64,000 bases of DNA, from contig JAFKAC010000125.1 in assembly GCA_025766275.1 (NCBI GenBank), positions 83,472 through 147,471 on the forward strand, given 5' to 3'. The notes below the pieces were generated by a model. The model was not told the DNA's origin and ran no database searches. It was given only the letters and a program-made list of their open reading frames with translations. Within the stretch, counting starts at the first letter, position 1, and each line of letters opens with the position of its first letter. Shown here in pieces: positions 44,510 to 57,541 of the stretch. Origin of the DNA: Lactarius indigo (lineage: Eukaryota > Basidiomycota > Agaricomycetes > Russulales > Russulaceae). A program made the translations under genes and the position numbers.

Positions 44510-45887
44510 TCGTGTTAACATTCGGGTTCATATGTCTTGTACTGCGGTAATAAGGGCACATTCATAAAGTTTATAGATAACATTTGGTATCGAGCGCTGT
44601 GGCCAACCTTATTTTGAGCCTTGAAAACAAGTTCGAAAGAGTAGTCGAAGGTGAGGGACTCCAGGGATCATGGAAAGGGGTTCCGAATCAGTTATGCTCT
44701 AGGGACCGCCGAATGGATCAGGATGCTGCGGACATGTGTTTGGGGTAGCGGACGCGCACGAAGAATAGCAAGCAACGGGATACTCACCCGCACAGATGAG
44801 CTGCCCATGTCGCTTCACCTGTTGTACCTCTCTTGCTCTCCTTCTCCCCGAGGGCAGTCGTTCAGTCATTCATCAGTTAATATGGTTTTCAATCGCACCA
44901 CTGTCGAGGATCCGAAGAGACAAGGCATCGACTGACTGAAACCAGATCTAGTCTATACTTGTTTCGGCGGGAGGCTGATGTGATGGAACCAAGTATGGAA
45001 GTACAGGGTTCTAACACGCAGACGAGATCAAGAAGGACGGGTCATACGAGAACATGCGAAGAAATATCTGATCCGATGGGCGGGAATGCTGGCTAGAAAA
45101 GGGATAAAATTGAGCACTGAAACCGAAGAGCAGACAATGACGTGTGGAAGCCGTTTTGTAGTAGGAAGAACAGAGAGCGACAGTGGCAGCGGCGATATAC
45201 GGATCGGGACCCGCGTGAGTCTCGAGGCGGAACCATGATGATGAGGGGGGGAGGAGAGCCAAGCAAATAGAGAATAAAAAGAGATCCAGTTTCTGGATGT
45301 AGAAGCAGCACGATGGCTCGAATGACCATCTGAGGCCTCGGAGGAACCAAGACCTCAGGAAAAGCGCGGAGGTAATTTTTGAGGTAATTTGGGACGACTT
45401 GGAACGAAAGCGAGAGCGTCCAAGGCACAACAAGGATGATATTTCGGGGTCGGCAAATTGTCTTTACATACACGCGATTCTGGTGCGTAGCTAATATTTC
45501 GATGGGGAAAGGGAAAGGCGGGAATTCGTGGTGTAGGGGTGTTTTCTGGGCCATTCCGGGTCAACGTGGACGGTTATTGTCCGGTGGTCCAGAGCTTCTT
45601 CATGAGATGATCATCCGCGCGGCCATTGCAACGCACGTTAACGCGACGTATAGTGATAGCCGCTCTCGTGTGTACGTACAGAACGAAACCCCCATTCAGT
45701 GAGGAAGGATTAGTCCTGAAATAAACTTTGTGGGAGGCGGCGCAATGTGGAAGTCCAAAAAAGAGTATCATGCACTGTATTTTTGCCCCTACTTAGGTCA
45801 TGAACTTTTCTTATGCTAGGGCCAGAATGATGGTACTGTACACCTCTGATACGAAAAATCCAGGTCAATGCCATTGTAAACACAGAG
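44510..45887. other. Convergent intergenic region, no convincing gene
   Basis: It lies between the 3' ends of the PDI-like gene (+) and NTO1 (-). Several 60-150-codon frames exist on both strands (for example minus 45093-45554), but none shows a recognisable motif, plausible introns or codon bias. An unannotated short gene cannot be excluded. Confidence 0.4.
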
Positions 45888-48800
45888 CTACTGTGGGGCT
45901 GTCGGGGCTTTCTCAAGAACAGCCATCTCGACATTGTCATTTGCCACTGGTTGAAGTTCGTCGGTAACATTGGTCGCTTCACCAATGGATGTCGCATGCA
46001 TATCTCCCTCCACGGCCGCATCGTCTTCGGTCTCCATCTCCATCTTCGCCTGCCTGTTTTAAGTGCATCAGACACAAGTTTCAATACGCTTCAAGTTGGT
46101 ACCTATATGAATCTCGACAACCCTGACGCATCTTCGCAGAGCTAAACTTCTGTCTCTTAGACGTTGTTAGAAGCGATTGGTCCAACTCTGTAAAACATAA
46201 CACTCAGCGAGTATTGAATCGTGCAAGCTCCGCTCGCGCTTACCATCACTCTCGCCTAGTAATAAGAGTTGGTCGAGCTCAACCCATTGCCTTACGGTGA
46301 TCATTTGGTCAGCCTAATTATCCTCTACTCCAACCAACAACCGACATACCATGACTTGGATGAATCATAGAATCGTACAAGATGATGTCCCATTGGCGAC
46401 TTTGACTTGGTAGGGCGTGACTTGAGCACCTTCGGGGGTACTGTCGGGTCGTCAGGCTCAAAAATGACAGCGGCCCACCACGGAAAGTTCTCTATAGATC
46501 GAGCTAAGAATATGGCGGCCCCACGTCATGACCAGGATAGAACATACTGGCTTTGGCCCAGACTGCAACTCGCCTCAGACATCAGAATTCGATGGACATG
46601 AGAGGGAACGGTCTTACCCAAGGTTCCGCCCTCTAGCATCTTTCCATCCTCCAGAATAACTTCCCCAGGTTGCGCTGCACTTGCCCTGGTCTCATTCGTC
46701 TTTGTTTTGACACGCACGCTCCCATCCTCGTCTTCGCTCAGCTCGCTGAGTGAACTGAGATCTGAGCCGTCTAGCTCAGAATTTGCGTTAATGGCGGGTG
46801 CAGCAAGCCGTGAGCGGGCCTGCTTCCTCCGCATCGCTTTCTCGCGACGTGTCACCGGGGAGTCGAGCTCTTGTATGACGATTTTGCCATCAGGATCCTG
46901 TGAAAGGGTCATATTTGGTTCAAGTTTGAGTCTTAATCTCGCCTCTGCAAGTGTCAGAGGGAGGGTTGGCTGATCGCTCTCCGGGGCTGGTATCAATCCT
47001 GGCGGCTCTGGTGGCTCTGTACGTTCCTGTACATCGGGTTGCTCTTCACATATTTCCTCACATATTTCCCCCTCGTAGTTTGGGCTTCGGTGGTCTTTCG
47101 TGGCAGATGTTGGCACAAAAAATTTGAGTTCTCGTACAAAGTCTGAGCTCACCTAGTTCCCCTGGCGAAGACTGGTCCGGGATCGCAGACCGCTGGTCAT
47201 CGAATGATACTACCTCGCCATGCCGCGAGTCTAGCGTATCTAGGCTATGCGCAGGATCTTGTGGCAAAGATACCACGCTTTGCCCAGGAATAACTCCAGG
47301 CCCTGACAGAAATCTGGTACTGTCAGGAGCAAAGGCAGAAAACTCTTCGGCCTTGAGTGACCAAGCCTCTGTCCTGTCGTGAATATTTGCGTCGTCCATA
47401 TCATGCGAGGCCCCAATTGTCCGGTGGTAATCTTCGGGGGGTTCTGACACAATACTTGGACCTGCGACATGTGGAAAGAAATCCATTGACTGGTCTAATG
47501 GAACAGCGCCATCTTCCGCTATGGACGCCTCGACTGCGTCTGTTTTTGATGCTACGGCCTGTCAGTGTCTCGTACCGTCTTATGCGAACAAGGCAGTTAC
47601 GGCAAGGGTCACGTACCCTTGGTCCTCTTCTTCGGTAACGGTTGGGGCAGCTGAACGACGCGACGTCGGCGCACACCGGGACCCAAGATCCACCCTTTGT
47701 CGAACAACGCGAACGACGCTTTTGGGTTGATGTCTGTCAAAACCTCCGCGTCTGGGGCATGTTGCGATGGAGCAAGCTTGATGCGCTTGCGCTTCCCCAG
47801 GACCTGTTCTGTTTCCGACGAGTTCTCCGGATCGACGTTGGCAAAGACAACCTCTGTTGCTGTTGTCCGTGCTGTGCCAGTGTTCGATACCTCCTCTGTC
47901 ATGCGGTGGTCGCTAATCGAAGGGCCAACCGGCTTCAAGTTGGTTCCGGTATCAAGTCTTGCTGCACGCCGTTCTGCGCGCCTTCTCACGAGCTCTGCTT
48001 TGCGCTCGCGCTTGGTTTTGCGAGACGAGGGAGTCGGCAGTGCTGGGGTTAGGGGTAGTGGTTTAGCTTCCGGGAGCTCATAGGCAAGCAGGGACTGAAT
48101 TGGGTTGGACTTGAGGACAATACTGAGGTCATTAGCGATGTCCAAAGAAGTAAGCAGATCAACTACGGCCAGAGGGGGTTCAAGGTCGCCAATGGGTGAG
48201 ATGTTTCGCTGTAAGAGGACTTTGGTATACTCGTCGTGGCCGTCAAGTTCTAGAGGTGCGAGGGTTTTCAGGTTGTCAAGTTCCGCCAGCAGGGTCGCCG
48301 AATTTGACTTGATGCGTTGCGCTGCCTTATAATATGGCGTTCCGGGCTTGTTGTATCGCATTGCATTTTCAATGACAAGATTTACGTCGGCCTAAAAAGA
48401 TCAGTTGCTGTGACAATCGGAACGATATAAGATATACCCTGAAAATATCGATATCCCAGTACTCGTGTCGGTCAAGCTTCTCGTCAATGGCCCCCCACCA
48501 CATAGGTTGTTGGATAATGTCGAAGTAGTCGGGAACCTGCGACTTGGATATAGGATTCTTGAAAAAACCCTGACGATCGAACCTGGAGCATAATCATTTA
48601 TGAGGGCCAAAGGCAAACGAGAAATGCACGGACGCAACAATGTTCTCGAACGTCATGCGAAGCCCTGCCTCGTGTGCGAAGATGATCTCGCTGAGAATCT
48701 CCTGGACAATTTGGGCTTGCCTCAGCTTACGGCTCTCGCGCTTACGGCTGAGGTCGGCGAGAGTCCGGACATCGGCAAGGTCTTTGCGTAGGCATTTCGT

Positions 48801-50495
48801 TAGCTGTGTTACACACATGAGGTCGCGCAACTCCGATTCCGGAACGCCGTACTCACGTCTAACTTAGCAACTTTCTCCTCGTCCGTTTGCACACGACCTC
48901 CAGCTGATGCGGTCCAGGGCTCCAGATGGAGCCGCCTCAAAAGGGGTGCACCCCTACGCGCCTCGCGCTTCAGGCTCCAGTATCGACATACCAATTCAAC
49001 GAACTCGCTACGCTTACGCATAACGATCTTGTTGATGTACTGGAGAATGCGAGACAGAATGAGCGAAGGCACGACAGGCGGGCCAGGTTTGTAAGTCCTG
49101 GCATACGCCCGCGCTGACTTGCTCGACTTTGCCTCAGAGTGCTCCGATGCAGCCTCAGCCTTCAGTGCCTCTGCGCGTGCTTCGAGCCTTTCACGCTTGT
49201 AAAGCACTCAGCACATATATGCGAAAAGTAACGTTGCAACGAACAGGCATGTGTTTCTCGCAAAAGCACTGCAGAGGAGGGGGTTCTAAGCCGGACGAAG
49301 CCTTCATCGGCATCAGAAACTTCAGTTTGCGCGCGCAAGTGACGTGATAGGCCAGGAAACAGGAGTTCTTGCTACATTGGATGCATGCGCCCTCACGAAT
49401 ATCACAAACCGAGCATTTCTGGAAATTCGTCCTAAGAACCGAAAAATCAGAGCGAAAAAGTTTACACTTACCAGTTTCCAACGTTGCTTCGATATGCGTT
49501 CAACCCCAGTGATAGGCTCCATGAACACCTCATTCGCGACTCGGGTCTCCGGGATCCAGATCGCGCACAGTAAATGAACCCACTCTCCATGCACAGTCTG
49601 TTTAAATGCACCGCCTTCATTTGGGCACAGAAAACAAGTCTAACACAACGCCATCAAGCCTTCCAGCGCCGAATGAACGGGGACGCACCACTGCATTCTC
49701 CGGCGACACTGTACACTTTCGACATAACCACTGCCCTTCTGGAATGTAAGGGACGCCATAACAATCTGGAACAGTCGACGCTCAACCTAGAATTATCACT
49801 CCCAACTAGGCGCGAGCAAACCTTGATGAACAGCTAGGTTGCACCCATCGCAGAACACGATTGCGTTGGTATTCTCTCCCTCTGAGTCATCGCAGATTGC
49901 ACAAGTAGAATCTTCTGAAGGTAGTGCCAGGTCGGGTTTCGGAATGTTCTTCGTCTGCGCACCAAACAAGTTAGGGCCAAGAGGAAGGAAAGCCACCGCT
50001 TACCAAGTCGAACCACTCCTTCTCCAACCTGTCCATTACGATCTCAAATGCCTCATATGATATCTTATCCAGTTGTTCCTTCTTTCGGTCGGCATTAAGG
50101 GAATCGAGCCATTCTTGATCTGCGGAGTTATTAGCTACAACACACACGGTCCAACTGAAGGGACGCGCACCTTGCTCGTCCATGTCATACTCAACCTGAA
50201 CAGCGAGTTCACTTTCGAGTGGTTCTGTACCACAGGGTCATTTTTAGAGCGCGCCTCCATTCAGAGGGCATACCGATGTACCGAATATAGTGTTGTGGCC
50301 TTTCAAACAGCGAGAAATCATTGTCTGTACCACAATGAGCACGCAGGCAAGAGAATAGCACATTCGCGTACACCCATATGAGCGCTGTTGATTGTCATGC
50401 ACTCCGGAACGAGTTGTCGAGTTTTCTCCAGAGACTTTAACGAATGAAACTTTGGGCAGGGACGCTGGGCTAGGAGATGCCACACCGCGAGCCAT
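45888..50495 (-). CDS. NTO1: NTO1/BRPF-type NuA3 subunit: EPL1-PHD-ePHD-bromo-PWWP
   Basis: Scaffold of the NuA3 (Sas3) histone H3 acetyltransferase in the nucleus. Order on the minus strand: ATG 50495 ([21 protein letters not shown]); Enhancer-of-polycomb-like segment with [18 protein letters not shown] and [20 protein letters not shown] finger [20 protein letters not shown] to CRKC (49950-49690); Cys/His-rich extended PHD with [14 protein letters not shown] and [14 protein letters not shown] (49600-49240); bromodomain with [12 protein letters not shown] and YNKPGTPYY (48590-48330); a disordered basic/acidic stretch; PWWP domain with [13 protein letters not shown] (46500-46380). The last, 34-bp intron precedes an acidic tail ending TAPQ-stop at 45888. 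At least ten short introns; the start is tentative. It follows VPS34 in tandem with about 100 bp between. Confidence 0.9.
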
Positions 50496-50596
50496 TGGAT
50501 CCTGTTCAGAGACGCCAAACTTCAGATTTGGACATGGATCCATAATTCCAAGTCCGCTACGGTAAGTTCCAGTGTTTACATAAGCGTAGTACGCGA

Positions 50597-53500
50597 CTAG
50601 CTCCTCCAATACTGTGCGATGTCGTGGAACCGATCCACTACCTTGGTGAAATAAGATGTCTCATTCAAGAGGGTCTCGAAATGCTTGATTGCTTCTTCCT
50701 CCGTGAGATCGGGCATAAACTTCTCCTGCAATAACTCGTGCACATTGCGACCCTTTATATCGGGTACGTTGGCATCGACCATGAGGGTAACGAGGTTGAG
50801 AATGAGATTTGCACTCTGCCGTAGAATGCTGAACGCCGTAAAGCAGAAGTTCGTGAAGCGGGCGTAGTGTTGCGAGTGCACCCCTCCCATGCCATCGACC
50901 ATCTCTTTGCAAACCTTTACCGCAGGTGGATACAGCTTTGGATCATGCCCAAGGATATAGCCAAAATCAACATGAAAGAAATGACCTGAGCTAGCCTTCA
51001 GCCCATCAACCCATATTGACACACGACGGGCTTACCATCTGGTGCGACGAGTAGATTATCAAGATGGCGATCCCCAACACCCAATATATATGTGACGACA
51101 CAATACCCCGCTGAGACGCACGTGAAATGAGGGATACAGCTCACGAGTCATTGCACTTACCACAGCTACGGACAAATGTGTCAATGACGACCGGATCAAC
51201 GCCATACGTCCCAACGCTACCCTCGTCGGGGTAATGCGCCCGCATATAATTCAGGAGCGACCCATTCTCACTAACGATGTTTGCAATGGTCTTGCTTGGG
51301 ATGAATTGCATCATGCCCTGCTGCGGTCCCGTGGCCAGTACCGGATATGGCGTTAGCTTTACATCAAGATTTTCTTGACGGAGCAGCCGATCCATGAGAG
51401 TGAATAGCTGGATGACGAGCTGATCCTGCCGCAAGTCGTCCCCATCCTTAAAAATGATGGGGTACTCTGAACCGTCGGAACAGCTGAAATACAGTAATAG
51501 CGGAGACAAACTGGACTTGAAGATCGAAGCCTTTTCTGGTATAATACCTACCACTTCAACATTGCCGTTGAGGGGAAGCGGTAGGGGAGCCATCGAAAGG
51601 AGATTGTTTCGAGAATCAGCAAGGAAAGATCGCAGCTTCTCGATTCTCTTGGGTCGCGGCTCCTTCGGATTACTAAACTCCTTCGCACGTTTTGCGAGCG
51701 AAGTGACCAATTCCGCCTGGCGGCCAAGGAGTTCTTTGCGCTCCTTACCGTTCTCTGACTGAAAAGCAAAGGCTAAGCCCCAGTACGCAAAATTGCAGCG
51801 AAGTAAAATCTGTACCTCTTGCAACTGCTTTAGGAATTTGAAGATGACTTTACCATACATCTTCCCCATCAAGCGATCCTCCAGGGCAACCTCCACAGTC
51901 AAATACCAGTACAACCTATACTCGAGGACGCGATTCTTCACTGCGCGGGTCACCAGAAAGTCTGCCAGGCCACTGTCATCATACGATACAGCGCTCGCGG
52001 TCGACCGCGAGGATCTTGTGTCGCTGGCCGAACTTTCAAATTTGAGGGCTTGTACCAGTTGCAACAGATATAACATGAGCTCCTGGATATATCAAGTCAA
52101 GGCGGATCCCACTGCGCGGGATATCACACTCACGTCGTCATCTGCTCTGGCGAGTTGTTTGACTGCAAAAGCCCGCACTCGCGAGTCGACAGTACTAGGG
52201 CCAAGAAGCTCTAGCGCGTCATCTGTGTCGATCTCTGTCCACATAGGAAGCAGCTCTTCCACCGCCTGCTTGACCTCCATTGGGTCCCGCCAAGTCACCG
52301 ATTTGACAAACTTGGTGAGCCCACGTTTGTCTCGAGCAAGGTAGAAACGATATTTCCAGACGAGATCCTTCTCCTCAGATGTGAGGACTCTACTCGGCTC
52401 ATAGCCTAGAATGACCTATAAGATAAAACTATTCCTTGAGTGTGCGCCTAGCCACAATGAGAATGAAGCGCACGCCAAGCTCGTCTCGCAACTTTGTGTT
52501 GGGCTTCAATTCGCGGTCATAGGGGCTACTGCGGTGACTGCGCACAAGGCGACGATGCTTATCTTCGACGGGATTGTCGCGAGGGATGTCCGGGTCTACG
52601 ACAGCCCACATGTATGGATCGGTGTGAAACGACGCGGGGAGTAGCGGAGGAATTGGCGCGTGCGTCACAGGTGGCAAGGCAGGCGATTGGGAGGTCGAAG
52701 CCACAGCTTCCTACATGGAGACCAATCAGGGAAGGGTAGCAATGTGCAGTCATAGAGAGTAACCGTACAAGCTCGCTGAATATGATAGGGAAATCGAAGC
52801 GTGGCAAGTCAATATAAAGGTAGAGACTGTTCGATTTCTCGGTCTCCACCTTCATTGCACTTAGCCGTGTCGACAACACGAGACAGCGCAGGAATAAACG
52901 CACCGCATGAATTTCTGACATCCTTCGGAATACTAACTTATCCAGCCACTCTGACTTTGGCATGTCCCCACGTTCGTGCTTCTTCACAAGCTGCGCCAAG
53001 CCTAAGTTTTGCTCCATAGTCGGTGGCCGGGTATCGCACCTTTTCCAATCTCCCCATCTCATCTCTAGTTCCCGACTTGCTCGGGGTTGTGGTCTCCAGA
53101 CTCCCATCGGCTTCCTTTCCAAGCCATAACAACATTCGGTGCTTGCCCCTCCTTAACGTCCTACCAGCCGCAAGAATTACCAATCAACCTCGGGTATAAT
53201 AACACAAATCCTGAAGCCACTACGTGCCATTTCTTGCTGAATAACCTGAAAGTCGTGCCACCCACTGGCACCGCTGCACGAGGACCAGCTATGTCCCATA
53301 CGGTAAATGTGATTTGCGAACTGAGAGGGAGATCGCAATAACGAATTGGTAGTGTAATCCACTCGTTCCATCTAATGGGAGATGGTCAACAAAAGATGCA
53401 CACCAAGTGTGTTCAGTACGACACTGACGTATAGCTATTCTTGAATGCCTTGTAGGACGTCCGGAATGGAATGGTGAGTGGCTTATTGTCTGCGAGGAGC

Positions 53501-53804
53501 TGGCAGGTAACATAGAGGTCTGAAGGCGTGCTAAAAAGAGCCGTCAGCTGCCGTGGGCCACAGGACACCGTGTAGTAACTGGACGAACGGGGATTGAACC
53601 CCGTGGAAGAGTAACTCTGGTCTTTCGATAAGCTCTGTAAAAGGTCGAGGGTGACGCACGCCCTCGAGCTGAGATCTGCAACTGAGTCAGTACAATGGCA
53701 ACGACTTTCTTGCGTAACACAATTACCGACATTCGAAAGGTGACAGGAACCTTCAGATCGCAAGAGCGACCAAAACTGAAATCTTCCTTGTTTTCCTTAT
53801 CCAT
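50597..53804 (-). CDS. VPS34: Class III phosphatidylinositol 3-kinase
   Basis: Makes PI3P on endosomes and autophagosome precursors, with VPS15. Starts [14 protein letters not shown] at 53804. C2 region: [62 protein letters not shown]. Helical (PIK) region: [36 protein letters not shown]. Kinase domain: [19 protein letters not shown] with the ATP-binding Lys, catalytic loop [11 protein letters not shown], activation segment [15 protein letters not shown], and C terminus [13 protein letters not shown], the conserved membrane-binding end of VPS34. About ten introns of 45-67 bp. One (53161-53227) appears to be GC-AG. All catalytic residues are present. Confidence 0.95.
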
Positions 53805-54057
53805 TCAAAAGAGTCGGATCGATACGATAGAATATGAACAAAATTCAATGCTCGAGCGCTCAAGCTCAAGCTCAAGTACAGTGCGGATGATGTGGTAAAA
53901 CCCGCCACAGAGCCCCGGAGCCATGTCCGTTCCCGCGAGACTTCCTGATTCGGAAACAAGCGTGGGCATTCCGTGTCTAAGAACTCGTACGTTATGATTG
54001 TAGATTGGTACACACAGCAACACCTAATTCATCCTTTGATACTCGGTACAGTAGCAT

Positions 54058-55773
54058 TCAGACACGAACGCCATATACGTCCTTTGGCTCAACCCCACTT
54101 CGACCCTTGAGGAGGTTCGCTTGTGCCCATCTAGGGCCAATGGCGGTAAAGATCGAATCAACAGTAGAACAATGCACGACATACTTTTTAATGCGAATAG
54201 ACTCGATCTGAATGAAACCCGTTGTATCGGTCGGCTCAAACCCTCCCAATTCGTCCATCGACGATTGCTTCTCGTCGTATAGACCCTACATAAACCGTCG
54301 GTGTTGAGGCAAATGGAACCGATCTTGTAACTTACCTCGTCTGACGAACGGCCCTCAACAACCACATTTCCCTTGTACAATTTTAAACGGACGACTCCAT
54401 TCACCGTACGTTGGCTAGCGGGGATAGCGCTCGTGACAAACTCGCGTTCTGGGGTGAAAAAGTGGCCGTTGTACAAGATGCGCCCCAACTCGATGGTGAC
54501 AAATTGGTCGCGAAGCGCACGGACGTTTCGATCGAGTGTCAAACCCTCTAGATCAATGTGAGCCACGCGTAGGATTGTAGCTCCAGGAGACTCATAACAT
54601 CCGCGCGACTTGACGCCAATGAAGCGGTTCTCGACAATGTCGATGCGTCCGATACCGTGCTTACGACCTAGTGAGTTTAAGACAAGGAAAATGTCGACCG
54701 CGTCCGTGTGCGTCTCCGAGCCTACAACCACTTTCACCGGTAGACCAGCCTTGAATTCAATCGAAATGGATTCGGGGGAAGTAGGCGCATCACCAAGCGA
54801 GGAGGTGAGCTTCCACATATCAGCGGGCGGTGTGATGTTCGGATCTTCCAGAATCCCTGCTTCGTAAGAGATGTGGAAGAGGTTCTCGTCAGTAGACCAT
54901 GGTTTAGCAACCGTTTGTGTTACAGGAATCTGCTTCTCGGCAGCGTAGGAGAGTAATGCTTGGCGACCCGCGAATCGGTGATAGAACTCTGCATGTGGTC
55001 GATGCACAAAGCGTCGAGGGTCATCGAACCTGGCATGGGAATGGATCTGTACATACCAGGAATTCGCCACGGGGCTATGACCTTGATGTCGGGCTTGAGA
55101 CCGTAGAATGCGAGCTCAAATCGGACTTGGTCGTTTCCTTTCCCCGTGCAGCCATGGGATACGAAACTGAAAAGTGAAAGCTGAGGATAGTAGCTTCGTA
55201 TTTGGCAGACGCGCATACTCGCAACCTTCCTTATCTGCGATAGCGATCATTCCACGAGCAATGACGGGACGTGCTAGCGAAGTTCCAAGAAGGTACACAT
55301 TCTAGAGGGGAACAGACGAGTTAGATAGTGCCTTTGATACACGTGAGGGCAAAAAGCTAACCTCGTAGATGGCATTGGCTTGAACAGCTGGATAGATGAG
55401 TTCGGTAACAAACTCGCGCTTAAGATCCTATGGGCCGCCACCCAATTAGCGTATCCATGGCAAGGACTGGGCCACCCCGGCGAACCTCAAGGAAGAACTT
55501 CTTTGCTCCGACAGCAAGGGCTTTCTTACGAGCAGACTCGAAGTCCTTTATGGAAAATGATAAGCGCTCGTCATTGATTTGGGTCGCAGATTACCTCTTC
55601 CTGACCGATGTCTGCCATGAATGCGTAGACTTCGTACCCTTCTTCAATGAGCCAGGCAAGGATACATGAAGTGTCTAGAAACGACTCAGCAATTGCAGAT
55701 ACCCGTGACAACGAAGGCACAAACCTAGTCCTCCAGAGTAAGCTAAGAGAACACGACCTTTCGAGGAGGACAT
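54058..55773 (-). CDS. ARG1: Argininosuccinate synthase
   Basis: Joins citrulline and aspartate with ATP to argininosuccinate, the penultimate step of arginine synthesis; cytosolic. ATG 55773 gives [20 protein letters not shown], the PP-loop nucleotide motif SGGxDTS, split by a 49-bp intron after Leu. Then [88 protein letters not shown] ([18 protein letters not shown]) and near the end [20 protein letters not shown]. Seven or eight introns. The end is set at TGA 54058 using a last intron that yields KKYG, the usual family ending. Length is about that of fungal homologues. Confidence 0.95.
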
Positions 55774-56047
55774 TCTTGTTATCTCTCTTTGTTGTGAATG
55801 TGGTTGTTGGTGGTATGAAGGAGAAAAACTTGTGGGCGGACTTAGATTGGGTAGGAGTTAAAAAGTTAGATCGCCTGATAGATAGATCAGCTTGATCAAA
55901 GTTACTGACCAAATACCTTCTTCGGTACAGGTTAAAATCAGATTATGATAGTAGACAACCCACTTGCATTAATTAAAGTACAGTGTAATGCCGTTTTCTA
56001 TGGGGCCTAAGTCACGCTATCACTCATCCACCCTGGGCCACGTATCA

Positions 56048-57290
56048 CTATGCCTGCAGAGCGACAACGTTATTGGCGAACGGGTAATCGATGTATCCCA
56101 CCGCAGCCTCCATAGTGTAGGAAGTGTCGCGGTTATAGCGCGTCAGAGCCCCTCCTTCAGGCGCAAAGGAAAGTCGGGCTGCTGTGGTCTGAGAAATGGC
56201 TCGACTAATTGCCAAGACGACTCACGTTTGGAATGACTTTGAAGTGGCGACCAAATGCGACCCAACCTCCGTACTTCTCCACCGTGTCAATTGCAGGAGC
56301 GAGGTCCATGCCACCTGCCGCGATATAAGGGCGATCACCCCAGATATTCCGCGATACCCCTTTTGATTGAGGGCGGTTTTTCGTCTGTGACGTCTCCGTT
56401 GATGATGCTATCGATGCGCGGCTTGACAACGTGAATGTAAGCGAAATTCGGGTGAGCATCATGGATGCGTTCAATGAAGGTGTGAAGTGGGAAATGGGTC
56501 CTATAAAGCTGCATTAGGGGCTTGGGAAGCACCATTCCTCACCCTGGAATTTGAACCAGGGGTTGATGCAGACGGCCGTCCTTTCCGTCTCCACGGCCGC
56601 GTCGATCACCTCGAGAAGGAAGCGCTCACGGCAGTCTACAGACCTCCCACATTCACCCGTCCGTCCATTTGACACCGTCTGCAAAAACTGGTCCAGGAGG
56701 TAGTCATTGGCTGCATGTACCTCCACGCCGTCGAAGCCTGCCTCGATAACGTTGTCTTCTGCCTTGGAGTACAGTTGAAACGTATTCTTTAACCTCCGCA
56801 ACCGTGAGTTCGCGCGGAACAATTACTACTTCGTCGCCAGAATGTAGCCCGCCAATACGGAGGGAGATAGGGCTAGGGGCAACGAGATCAAAGCCACCCC
56901 TCTTCTCGAGGACGGCAGGATCAGCAATACGGTACGTCCAAGGGCCCAAAGTTGGAGGAAGATGTAGGAGCCGTTGACGTGAAAGGCATCCGTAATCTTC
57001 GTGCAGAAAATCAGCGCGCAGCAGTCATAGGACGTGGAAAATATAGACCGTTTTCCATCCAGAAACTTGCACATCGTTCCAAATACTTGACACGTTCGCA
57101 TATCACGCTGCTTGAGGAACGAGTGGCCCCTGATATTATGAGCGTTCGTACACTCGAACGCTGCATGTAGTATATCTTGGAAATTTCACCGTAGATGTGT
57201 TCCCTATTCGCAGGAGATGTGTCAAAAGAGCCATCACGACTCGGTGCTGAAGCGCTGAAGGTTGGTAGCCCCGATGCGGGTTGGAAAAGA
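56048..57290 (-). pseudogene. Old yellow enzyme (NADH:flavin oxidoreductase) pseudogene
   Basis: Residual FMN-dependent ene-reductase. Recognisable pieces in order: FPTRIGATNLQ, LQHRVVMALLTH, HIYGEISKIYYMQRSSV, SSIWNDVQVSGWKT, ITDAFHVNGSYIFLQLWALG, ADPAVLEKRGGFDLVAPSPI, IEAGFDGVEVHAANDYLLDQ (substrate-binding His/Asn), HPNFAYIHVVKPRI, YIAAGGMDLAPAIDTVEKYG and GGWVAFGRHF. They lie in different frames with no introns to join them: about 5 extra bases near 56926, one extra base near 56778, breaks near 57110 and 57240, and a 3' shift near 56155. No start ATG is seen. Neighbouring genes in the same sequence are intact, so decay rather than poor sequence is likely. Confidence 0.85.
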
Positions 57291-57541
57291 GTAGACGAAC
57301 GAGGACGTGACTGAGTGGTGATGAGGTTATGAGAGTGGCAGTTGTAATACGGTGAAATTTGTCATTTAAACCACTTGTAAGAAGAAGGTTATAGCCTTGC
57401 GCTGAACAGTTGAAGCATTCGCTTGGTGGTCATCACCGTTTTAGCTGAAGAGCCCCCGTGTCGGTGATTTATAAGCAGACCGAGTGATTGACACCGATTA
57501 CCCATCTGATCTCGGGTAGTCTTTCTTATATCTAGTCCACC

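Noticed and set aside
45011..45554. Overlapping 140-153-codon minus-strand frames between the PDI-like gene and NTO1
   Set aside because: No domain, no supporting splice structure, and several frames are open over the same stretch, as expected by chance in this composition.
53580..53660. tRNA-like T-arm (GGGGTTCAATCCCC) on the minus strand
   Set aside because: The stem does not pair in the standard 5+7+5 layout, no acceptor or anticodon arm could be found, and the sequence is VPS34 exon 2 coding for [10 protein letters not shown].
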